The notes: generated by a model not told the origin, from the letters alone. Positions 7,842 to 15,398 are shown, counted from the first letter of the stretch. The stretch: DNA of 15,698 nucleotides from Bacteroidota bacterium (GCA_016720655.1 JADKKE010000029.1:1-15698); one strand, 5' to 3'. A program made the numbers and translations.

Positions 7842-7976
7842 ACCGCACACACGGGTTTTGCGTAAGTGGGCGACCAGTGCGAATAGAAACATTTGAGCTA
7901 TTAATAAACATCGGTGCCGGCAGACAGTTTGCGGGTTCAAAAGCCCACCAACGCAAAGCCCGAAACCCTTAGCGGT
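7842..7976 (+). repeat. attC-like site 8 (damaged left box)
   Basis: The site is clearly related to site 10 over its whole length. The stem arms CGGGTTTTGCGTAAGTGGGC and GCCCACCAACGCAAAGCCCG pair well. The left box, expected TAAC, reads CACAC (site 10 has TAACAC), and the right box is CTTAGCGG instead of GTTAGCGG. Both cut-site boxes are thus altered. Confidence 0.8.
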
Positions 7977-7997
7977 AATTTTAGCAGACCTCACAGT

Positions 7998-9521
7998 ATG
8001 ACAAAGAAGACTTTAATTTTACTTGGATTTATTCTTCTAAAATTCATTCTGCAATACTCTTTAATAAGCTCAAACTATGACTTACAGCGAGACGAATATT
8101 TGCACCTTGACCAAGGACAACATTTAGCTTGGGGTTTTCAGTCTGTACCACCACTCACATCTTGGGTTTCTTATTTAATCCATTTTCTTGGAAACACTGT
8201 TTTTTGGGTAAAGTTTTTCCCGGCATTATTTGGGGCATTGACAATTTATATAGTTTGGAAAGCAATTGAAGAGTTGAACGGAAACTTATTTGCTTTAATC
8301 TTAGGTTCTACCTGCGTTTTATTTTCGGCTCTTTTAAGATTAAATACTTTATATCAACCAAACTCTTTTGATGTATTAAGTTGGACGGCTTTTTATTTTA
8401 TTGTAATCAAATATTTCAAAACCGAAAATACAAAATGGCTTTTCATTGGGGCTTTTGTATTTGCTTTTGGTTTTCTAAATAAGTACAATATCGTATTCCT
8501 TTTAATTGGTTTTCTACTACCTGTTTTATTGACTGAACAACGTAAAATAGTTGCGAAAAAAGAATTTTACTTTTCTGTTTTACTTGGGCTCTTAATTATT
8601 TTACCAAACCTTATTTGGCAGTTCGAAAATAGTTTTCCCGTTATCCTGCATTTAAAGAAATTATCAAATACGCAGTTGGTTAATGTAAACAGATTAGACT
8701 TTTTAAAATCGCAAATATTCTTCTTTGTAGGTTCTTTGTTTGTTATTATTTCAGCCTTATATGCACTAGTATTTTATAAACCTTATAAAAAATACAAGAC
8801 CTTTTTTTGGACAATAATTTTCACTCTAATTGTTTTTATATATTTCAAAGCAAAAGATTATTACGCAATCGGACTTTATCCAATTTACATTGCTTTTGGT
8901 TCAGTATTTCTTGCAGAAAAAATAAAGCAAGGTTGGAAAAGATATTTGCAACCAGTTTTTATTGCAATACCAATTCTGTTTTTCATTCCTATGTACAATA
9001 TATTCTTTCCAAACAAAAGCCCAGAATATATCATAAACCATAGACAGACGTATCAAAAACTTGGCTTACTTCGCTGGGAAGACGGCAAAGACCACGAACT
9101 CCCACAAGATTATGCTGATATGTTAGGTTGGAAAGAGTTGGCGTTAAAGGTTGATAGTATTTATTCAAAAATACCGAGTAAAGAAAAGACTCTAATTCTT
9201 TGCGACAACTACGGACAGGCAGGAGCAATTAATTATTATACACTACAAAAAGTAAAGGCAGTTTCATTCAATGCTGACTATATAGATTGGTTTGACTTAA
9301 CTATAAAGTATGAGAACTTAATAAGAATTAAAGAACCAAATGATACAGATGCTGAACTTAAGGAAACATCGCCTTTTTTTGAAACCTCAACGATTGCAGG
9401 TTCTATAACAAACAAGTACTCAAGAGAATTTGGGACTACAATATTTGCTTTTATTGGTTCAAAAATTGACATCAACAAAAGAATTAAAGATGAGATTGAC
9501 GAGAAGAAAAATGACCGCTAA
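7998..9521 (+). CDS. GT39/PMT-type membrane glycosyltransferase
   Basis: A 507-residue protein with about nine to ten hydrophobic segments in the first two thirds and a soluble C-terminal third (from about residue 360). After the first membrane helix (residues 4-25) comes the acidic motif RDEYLHLDQGQHLAWG at 31-46, followed by QSVPPLTSWVSYL. This is the arrangement of GT-C enzymes of the PMT_2/ArnT type, where an Asp/Glu in the first external loop is catalytic. Such enzymes transfer a sugar from a lipid-phosphate donor to lipid, glycan or protein outside the membrane; donor and acceptor are unknown here. ATG 7998 is preferred to an in-frame ATG at 7914, which lies inside site 8. The TAA stop (9519-9521) forms part of the left box of site 9. 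At over 1.5 kb it is an unusually large intact cassette gene. Confidence 0.88.
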   Translation: MTKKTLILLGFILLKFILQYSLISSNYDLQRDEYLHLDQGQHLAWGFQSVPPLTSWVSYLIHFLGNTVFWVKFFPALFGALTIYIVWKAIEELNGNLFALILGSTCVLFSALLRLNTLYQPNSFDVLSWTAFYFIVIKYFKTENTKWLFIGAFVFAFGFLNKYNIVFLLIGFLLPVLLTEQRKIVAKKEFYFSVLLGLLIILPNLIWQFENSFPVILHLKKLSNTQLVNVNRLDFLKSQIFFFVGSLFVIISALYALVFYKPYKKYKTFFWTIIFTLIVFIYFKAKDYYAIGLYPIYIAFGSVFLAEKIKQGWKRYLQPVFIAIPILFFIPMYNIFFPNKSPEYIINHRQTYQKLGLLRWEDGKDHELPQDYADMLGWKELALKVDSIYSKIPSKEKTLILCDNYGQAGAINYYTLQKVKAVSFNADYIDWFDLTIKYENLIRIKEPNDTDAELKETSPFFETSTIAGSITNKYSREFGTTIFAFIGSKIDINKRIKDEIDEKKNDR

Positions 9522-9653
9522 CAGCACATTTGCAATAGGCAGGGATTCGTGCTCCGCAGATCAGCCCCGGCTGATGGTTAGGAAAATTTGTATCTTCGAA
9601 TAAACGTTTGTGTTTGAATGCCCGCCCATCACAAATCTGCAAAACGTTAACAA
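9514..9653 (+). repeat. attC-like site 9
   Basis: The left arm GCACATTTGCAATAGGCAGG pairs with the right arm TGCCCGCCCATCACAAATCT plus GC. The left box is CGCTAAC, overlapping the glycosyltransferase stop codon; the right box is CGTTAAC. Four extra bases (AAAA) lie on the right. The loop carries TTTGTATCTTCGAATAAAC (9588-9606) with the -7-like element at 9591-9598, as in sites 2 and 4. Confidence 0.87.
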
Positions 9654-9759
9654 ACATTTAAATAAAATAATAATTTAAAAACAATCTGTTATGACAAGAA
9701 TTTACTTATTATGCCTATTATTATTGGTTTTGACATTCAATTACAGTCTTGGACAAACC

Positions 9760-10617
9760 TTAAATTTTGATGAACCATTTGGGACTCAATCGTGGACGGA
9801 AGATGGGCATCCCTGGAGTTGGGATAACACAGGTTGGGACAATATTAGAACTTATCAACCTCACACTGGAACAGGTCATGGGATGTCTGCAGCTGGTTAC
9901 CACTCCAAGTTGAGTACAGATGCCAATATAAATATACAAGGTATTTGGTTGTTAACTAGTTCTGCTTCTGATTTCACACATCTTAATTTGAAAGGTTATA
10001 ATGAATGTGGCACCTTAATCTATGATGTATCTCTTAATCCTATGGATTATCAATTCGTTTATGGTTATGTTACTTTAAATTGGGTAGGTGTGAAAAGTTT
10101 TATGGTTGATTATAATTCAATTGATCCATTAAATTTTCCAGTCGATTTATTTTATGACGATATGGATTATTCATATGTGCCTGTCATAAACGTTTTAAAT
10201 TTTGATGAACCATTTGGTACTCAATCGTGGACGGAAGATGCACATCCCTGGAGTTGGGATAACACGGGTTGGGACAATATAAGAACCTATCAACCTCACA
10301 CTGGAACAGGTCATGGAATGTCTGCAGATGGTTTCCACTCCAAGTTGAGTACAGATGCCAAAATTAATATACAGGGTATTTGGTTGTTAACTAGTTCTGC
10401 TTCTGATTTCACACATCTTAATTTGAAAGGTTATAACGAGAGTGGATCACTTATCTATGATGCATCTCTTAATCCTATGGATTATGAATTCGGTTATGGT
10501 TATGTTACTTTAAATTGGGTAGGTGTGAAAAGTTTTATGGTTGATTATAATTCAATTGATCCATTAAATTTTCCAGTCGATTTATTTTATGACGATATGG
10601 ATTATTCATATCCATCT
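9760..10617 (+). repeat. 435-bp in-gene tandem duplication
   Basis: Copies begin at 9760 and 10195 (period 435 bp, exactly 145 codons). Long blocks are identical, such as GGTTATGTTACTTTAAATTG, with scattered differences that include amino-acid changes (for example NECGTL against NESGSL). The duplication is recent relative to other in-gene repeats here. Confidence 0.9.
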
Positions 10618-10626
10618 ATGGCAACA

Positions 10627-10984
10627 GGAACTGATATGAGAACAGAATGTAATTCCTATACATGGATTGACGGAAATACTTATACAGCGAGTAACAATTC
10701 AGCTACCTTCAATATAGTTGGTGGTGCTGCAAATGGATGTGATTCTTTAGTAACTCTTGATCTGACTATTCTTCATTCTGCTGCCGGGACAGATACAAAA
10801 ACAGAGTGCAACTCATACACATGGAGTGACGGAAATACTTATACAGCGAGCAACAGTTCAGCTACCTTCAATATAGTTGGTGGTGCTGCAAATGGATGTG
10901 ATTCTTTAGTAACTCTTGATCTGACTATTCTTAATTCTGCTGCCGGAACAGATACAAAAACAGTGTGCAACTCATACACATGGA
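10627..10984 (+). repeat. 159-bp tandem repeats in the same gene
   Basis: Units start at 10627, 10786 and 10945 (period 159 bp, 53 codons). The first two are complete and nearly identical; the third is cut after WIDGN, next to the frameshift. Expansion and contraction of these units is a likely source of the damage. Confidence 0.85.
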
Positions 10985-11358
10985 TTGATGGTAACACAGC
11001 AATCATTCACGGTAACAACCAATGGAAATTATGCTGTTGAATTAACTGAAAATGGCTGTGTAGACACATCTTCTTGTGTAGCGATTACAACTGTGGGAAT
11101 TATTGAGAATAGTTTTGGAGATGGATTAATAGTATACCCTAACCCATCATCTGGAGATTTTTCAATAAATCTTGTGACTACTTATGAAAACATAAAGATT
11201 GTAATTACGGATATTTCTGGAAAGATGATTGAATCAAAAACAACGACTCAATCACAAATTCTCAACCTTTGTATAAAAGAGCCAATAGGTATTTATATTG
11301 TTTCGATTCAAGCGGGTAACAAAAGTGCCGTTATTCGATTGGTAAAAGAATAAACGAT

Positions 11359-11492
11359 TTGCTAACACGGGTTTTGCGTTAGTGGGCAAACAGTGTGAAT
11401 AGAAACATTTGAGCAATTAATAAACTTTGGTGTTGGCAGACAGTTTACGATTTTAAATGCCCACCAACGCAAAGTACGAAACCGTTAGCGGC
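11359..11492 (+). repeat. attC-like site 10
   Basis: The site starts five bases after the T9SS gene stop. The stem arms TTTTGCGTTAGTGGGC and GCCCACCAACGCAAAG pair with one mismatch. The boxes are GCTAAC and CGTTAGC, and the right spacer is four bases longer. The loop (GAATAGAAACATTTGAGC, then GGCAGACAGTTT) is shared with site 8. Confidence 0.87.
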
Positions 11493-11625
11493 AATTTTTA
11501 GGCGACTTGCAAACTTAAAACTGACTGCAAGAAATGAACATTCTAAAACATAACACAAATGGACGGGTGGCTCGAACAAAAGATGACTTATAATTTAAAT
11601 TACATTAGCATAAACAAATATTAGT

Positions 11626-11889
11626 ATGACAACCGAATTTAAAAATTGCCAATCCTGTGGAATGCCTTTAAAACGAGACACAAAAGGTGGAGGAACAAAT
11701 GCTGACGGAAGTATCAGCAAAATGTATTGTTCCTACTGCTATGACAAAGGTGAATTCATTTATCAAGGAAATAATGTGAACGAATTTCAAGAGTATTGCA
11801 AACAAAAAATGATGGAAGGCGGACACTCAAAATTCTTCTCTTGGTTATTTACAAGAGGAATGAAACGATTAGGCAGGTGGAAAAATTAG
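11626..11889 (+). CDS. Small zinc-ribbon protein (copy 2, intact)
   Basis: An 87-residue protein. The N-terminal domain holds two CxxC pairs at residues 8/11 (CQSC) and 35/38 (CSYC), separated by GGGTNADGSISKMY, which fits the putative zinc-ribbon family zf-ribbon_2. One zinc ion would be held by the four cysteines. The C-terminal half is basic (KQKMMEGGHSKFFSWLF, then RGMKRLGRWKN) and could contact nucleic acid or protein, but no role is established. A near-identical dead copy lies at 85-350. The ATG follows a 130-base AT-rich leader after site 10, and the gene ends about 110 bases before site 11. The conserved two-domain reading and the mostly silent differences from copy 1 suggest it was under selection. 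Confidence 0.87.
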   Translation: MTTEFKNCQSCGMPLKRDTKGGGTNADGSISKMYCSYCYDKGEFIYQGNNVNEFQEYCKQKMMEGGHSKFFSWLFTRGMKRLGRWKN

Positions 11890-11914
11890 TGACATTTATT
11901 TCATGACTGCTACT

Positions 11915-11991
11915 AACTAAACAATGAAAGAGTTCACTACTTCTAATACGGTTTTCTGCGGACTTCTGGCTGGTGAACTTCGGACGAACAG
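11915..11991 (+). repeat. Pre-attC module, copy 2
   Basis: Related to 372-457 and 12789-12880: AAACAATGAAAGAG, a variable middle, then TGCGGACTTCTGGCTGGTGA and CGGACGAAC. It lies between the zinc-ribbon gene and site 11. Because the dead zinc-ribbon copy has the same module behind it, gene plus module appear to have been duplicated together. Nothing else is visible between 11889 and site 11. Confidence 0.6.
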
Positions 11992-11997
11992 TAAAAC

Positions 11998-12126
11998 TGC
12001 CAATAACAAAAGATTAAAAGAAATTTTAAAAAGAAGGGCTTCGTTCGGTAATCAAACAGTAGTGTTTCTATCAAACAGTTGTGGTGAAACGAACAGTGGT
12101 GAATCTAATCCCTTCTTCGTTATGCG
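11998..12126 (+). repeat. attC-like site 11 (shortened right arm)
   Basis: The left arm ATTAAAAGAAATTTTAAAAA with GAAGGGCTTCG resembles the reverse complement of the right arm of site 5. The right arm is only CTAATCCCTTCTTCGTTATG, as if about 25 bases had been lost. Boxes are AATAAC and CGTTATGCG. Three ACAGTnGTG units lie at 12056, 12075 and 12093 (spacing 19 and 18, as in site 5). Confidence 0.72.
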
Positions 12127-12246
12127 CTATGCTTGGCGACACCGCAAATTCAATCACCTAATGCAAGAAATTAACCTTGGCAAACTAAATATAAACGGGG
12201 ATGCCGAAAAGCGAATAGAGTAGGCAAAAATTAAATACTAAATAAA

Positions 12247-12759
12247 ATGAAACAAGGTTCAATTTATTTTCTTGCAATCATATGTGCCGGGTTAACTATT
12301 GGTTGCGGTAACAATAACAATAACAATGCTACCAAAGACACTAATAAAAATAGTGGAGTCGTATTTGATTCAATAGCAATGAAAAAAATTATTGATGAAA
12401 AAACTAACAAGTTTACACAAGCACATATTACAAAAGACACCGCGTATCTGAATCACATCTTCACACAGGATGCAAAAGCGTATCCACCAAATTCCGATGT
12501 TGTGACTGGACGTGTTGCTATTTCAGCGGTTAATTCAGAATGGGTTAATTACGGAATAAAAGAATTTAGCGAAAAATCTACTTCATTTTATGGTAATGAA
12601 GATTACCTCATCGATGAAGGCCAATATTATTTATGTTATGGTGAAAATGATATAATTGACAAAGGAAAATACATAAATATTTGGAAAAAGGAAAATGGCG
12701 ATTGGAAAATATATAGCAATATATGGAATACCAGTTTGCCTGCGGCTCCTACAAAATAA
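12247..12759 (+). CDS. NTF2-like (DUF4440/SnoaL type) lipoprotein
   Basis: A 170-residue protein with a lipoprotein signal: a basic and hydrophobic start, then LTIGC with the lipidated cysteine at residue 20. A low-complexity linker of six asparagines follows, encoded by an AAC/AAT microsatellite near 12308-12326. Residues about 48-165 (IIDEKTNKFTQAHITKDTAY, FTQDAKAYPPNSDVVTGR, YINIWKKENGDWKIYSNIW) match the cone-shaped NTF2-like fold of DUF4440/SnoaL proteins: an N-terminal helix, a 'dose' segment with a G-R element, and the closing WKKENGDWKI strand. Members bind small ligands or act as enzymes; none can be assigned here. The protein is probably anchored in a membrane facing the periplasm or the outside. 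The frame is intact. The 120 bases between site 11 and the start show no clear promoter. Confidence 0.85.
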   Translation: MKQGSIYFLAIICAGLTIGCGNNNNNNATKDTNKNSGVVFDSIAMKKIIDEKTNKFTQAHITKDTAYLNHIFTQDAKAYPPNSDVVTGRVAISAVNSEWVNYGIKEFSEKSTSFYGNEDYLIDEGQYYLCYGENDIIDKGKYINIWKKENGDWKIYSNIWNTSLPAAPTK

Positions 12760-12788
12760 ATATTTTCGTTATATATTATTGTTCACCT

Positions 12789-12880
12789 GACAACAATAAA
12801 CGAATGATGAAGGAACTTTTAATTAGCGATTGTGCGAACTTCGGGTTGACGAATTCCGAATGGGCAGTAGCACGAACGCA
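12789..12880 (+). repeat. Pre-attC module, copy 3
   Basis: Related to 372-457 and 11915-11991: GACAACAA, ATGATGAAGGAAC, TGCGAACTTCGGGTTGACGA and GTAGCACGAACGC, running directly into the left box of site 12. An ORF from ATG 12804 or 12807 reads through the module into the site (ending at 12911), but it would be mostly stem sequence. No other feature is visible between 12759 and site 12. Confidence 0.6.
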
Positions 12881-13013
12881 TAACAGCGGTTTTGCGTCAG
12901 GCGGGGTTTAGTGCTTCGTTTGACGCTTTCTGCGTATATTTGAGTTCGGTTCTTCGTATCAAGTGCAGTGGTAAAAATCCCGCCCGAACGCAAAGCCGCA
13001 AAACGTTATCCGC
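12877..13013 (+). repeat. attC-like site 12
   Basis: The clearest stem in the window: GCGGTTTTGCGTCAGGCGGG on the left and CCCGCCCGAACGCAAAGCCG (plus C) on the right pair with one mismatch and one extra base. Boxes are GCATAAC and CGTTATCC, with four extra bases (AAAA) on the right. The loop holds TATATTTG at 12935-12942 (perfect TAnnTTTG) and TTCGTATCAAGT shared with site 3. The 140 bases from here to the next start (13154) hold nothing I can name. Confidence 0.9.
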
Positions 13014-13153
13014 AATTATTTCGCTCCTATTAAACAATGTGCTAATTTGAAAATGAATGCAAGCAGCAATAATGATAAAAGAAATGAACCGAAAAGTTTA
13101 TTATACAAGACTTGAAATAAACTGACTTTGATTAATAGTTAATCTACAAAAAG

Positions 13154-15195
13154 ATGCAAAATAAAAATTTGATTTCAATTTTCTTTTTGTTCCAGAACCT
13201 TGTTTTGTTTGCGCAACCATCAATTGAATGGCAGAAGTGTTTAGGAGGTACGGGTTATGACCGACCAACATTCTTACAGCCATCAAAAGATATGATTCAA
13301 CAAACTGCGGATAGCGGATTTATTATTATTGGAGTTACTGATTCTGATAATGGAGATGTCACAGGATTTCATGGAGGGGGTGGAGATGATTATTGGGTAG
13401 TTAAAACAGACCAAACAGGAAATATTCAGTGGCAAAAATGTTTGGGAGGAACTAGTAGTGAATCTGCATCGTCCGTTCAGCAGACATCAGACGGCGGATA
13501 TATTATTTCCGGAACCACATCTTCAAATAATGGTGATGTAACAGGTTTTCATGGGCGAAGTGATTATTGGATTGTAAAATTGGACTATGCTGGAAATTTA
13601 CAATGGCAGAAAAGTTTAGGTGGAAGTAATTATTATGGTGATAATTCAGGATATGACAAAGCGTATTCAGTCAAACAAGCATTAGATGGAGGCTATGTTG
13701 CAATCGGTAGAAGTAATTCGGGTGATGGAGATGTTACAGGGCTTCACGTTGTAAGTTGGTATTATAGTGATTATTGGATTATTAAATTGAACTCAGCTGG
13801 AATTATTCAATGGCAGAAATGTTTAGGTGGTTATGAGGACGAAGAAGCTCACTCAATGGCTTTATCTAACGACAGCGGATTTGTTATAACAGGAACAGCT
13901 CGCTCAAATAGTGGGGATGTGACAGGGAATCATGACGCAACAGCTAATTCTTCTGATTATTGGGTTGTAAAACTTAATTCAATTGGTAACATAGTATGGC
14001 AAAAATGTTATGGAGGCTCAAAAAATGATAATCCATCATCAATTTGTAATACGACTGATAAAGGATTTGTGATAGCTGGAAATACCAATTCTTACGATGG
14101 TGATGTAATGGGCAGGTATGATTCAACTAATAATGTCGGATGGGTTATTAAAATTGATAGTATAGGGAATTTACAATGGCAAAAACTTTTAAGCGGAAGT
14201 GCAACATCAGTTATTCAAACTCAGGATGGAGGATTTCTCATTAGCGGTAATTTAACACCCAATGATAGTAATGCATATGTAAGTATGAATGATTATTACT
14301 GGATGATAAAACTGGACAGCAACCACAATTTTCAATGGCACTCTTGTGACGGAAATATAAATGGTGGTTATTGTGTCTCAGCTATTCAAACCTTTGATAG
14401 TCAGTATGCATTGCTTGGTTTTGTGTATTCCAACGGTGGAGATGTAAGTGGTACACATGGAGGTGAGGATATTTGGCTTGTTAAATTTTCAGAATTGAAT
14501 ATTATAAAGAGTAAAAGCAGGAAATTTGTTCGCTTTGCAATGGTTTATTAACAGTTAATATATCTGGCGGTACTTTGCCGTATTCGTATCTTTGGAATAC
14601 TGGAGCAACCACCGATTCGATTTCAAACTTATGTCATGGAAATTATAGTGTTACCGTGACTGACGCCTCAGGACATTCTGGATTTTGCTCTGACATTATT
14701 ATTAATGACACTGTACGAGTTTATGGTACTCATACACCAGCAACTTGTTGGTTTTGTCCAAATGGTTCTGCAACCTTGCATCCCTCAGGTGGTAGTAATG
14801 TCTATCATTATTCTTGGCAGGGATTTTCCGATACAACTGCAACTCTTTCGGGATTACCACACGGATCGGTTTACGGTTGTGTAACAGATAGCTTGGGTTG
14901 TGTTTCTTGCGTCGGTATTAATGTGCAAAGCCCAGTTGGCATTAATGAAATTAACAAAGCAGATGAATATCTTCAAATATTTCCCAACCCAACATCAACA
15001 AAAATTAATCTTCAAATTCCGAAGCAATTTGGAGAACCAAATAGAGTACAGATTTATTCTTCAATTGGCAAGTTAATTATTACTGTTGAGCATTCGCTTG
15101 TACTTGATTTAACAACATTTGATAAAGGAATTTATTTCATCGTTGTCACAAACGAAAAGGGTGAAAAATTGAAAGCAATCGCAATGAAAGTATAG
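13154..15195 (+). pseudogene. Large repeat-rich T9SS-secreted protein, one frameshift
   Basis: ATG 13154 starts a signal peptide (MQNKNLISIFFLFQNLVLFA). About seven repeats of 55-70 residues follow, built as WQKCLGGTxxD, a QTxDGGYIIxGxTxSNxGDV block, TGxHGxxDYWVVKLD and GNIQ; this looks like a blade-type or solenoid architecture and is common in Bacteroidota secreted proteins of unknown role. The frame ends at 14551. The protein continues in another frame with LTVNISGGTLPYSYLWNTGA (an SprB-like/PKD-type repeat module often seen in these proteins), a Cys-rich segment, and a T9SS sorting domain (LQIFPNPTSTKINLQI) ending at 15195. Restoring one base near 14510-14530 joins them into 681 codons. 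As written, the secreted part would lack its sorting domain. The gene is the largest cassette in the window. Confidence 0.85.
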
Positions 15196-15197
15196 CG

Positions 15198-15348
15198 GCA
15201 GATAACATCAAGATTCAAGGGAATAAAAAAAGAGGGATATTAAGGGGTAAACAAAGAGTTGAGCTTTTAACAACAGTACATGTAAACGAACAGTTGTGCT
15301 TCTAAACCCTTCTTATTTTTGCTTCTTTAAGCCCTTCTTTGTTAACTA
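15198..15348 (+). repeat. attC-like site 13
   Basis: The site starts three bases after the preceding stop. Boxes are CAGATAAC on the left and TTGTTAACT on the right. The arms are rich in GGG/CCC and A/T blocks (AAAAAAAGAGGG against CCCTTCTTATTTTTG) and pair less well than in other sites. The loop has ACAGT units at 15273 and 15290, with a third degenerate unit near 15256. The right arm closely matches that of site 5. Confidence 0.72.
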
Positions 15349-15398
15349 CCATTATATGTCCAGTATTTTCTCTCTATTTATTTCTATTTTACCCTAAA

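Larger units (their letters stand above)
9691..11353 (+). pseudogene. Repeat-rich T9SS-secreted protein, one frameshift
   Basis: ATG 9691 starts a signal peptide (MTRIYLLCLLLLVLTFNYSL, cleavage near GQ). Two almost identical 145-residue units follow (NFDEPFGTQSWTED to YDDMDYSY). Then come three 53-residue units (GTDxxTxCNSYTWxDGNTYT to LVTLDLTIL), the last cut short. The frame stops at 11040. In another frame from 10985 the protein continues with QQSFTVTTNGNYAVELTENG, a short Cys-containing module and a T9SS sorting domain (GLIVYPNPSSGDFSI) ending KSAVIRLVKE at 11353. Restoring two bases (CA) after GGTAACACA near 10998 gives WIDGNTQQSFTV in one frame and a total of 555 codons. The protein would be exported and probably surface-bound; the function of the duplicated domain is unknown. 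Without the frameshift repair the product lacks its sorting signal. Confidence 0.85.

Noticed and set aside
7914..7997. An upstream ATG extending the glycosyltransferase by 28 residues
   Set aside because: The extension is encoded by the loop and right arm of site 8 and precedes a normal hydrophobic N-terminus at 7998.
11924..12223. A 99-residue open frame on the + strand
   Set aside because: It reads through the pre-attC module and the whole of site 11, including the stem and the ACAGTnGTG repeats. The protein has no coherent composition and the equivalent frame is closed at the other two modules.
12723..12911. A 62-residue open frame overlapping the end of the lipoprotein gene
   Set aside because: It overlaps a well-supported gene and runs through the third pre-attC module into the stem of site 12, so it is explained by those elements.
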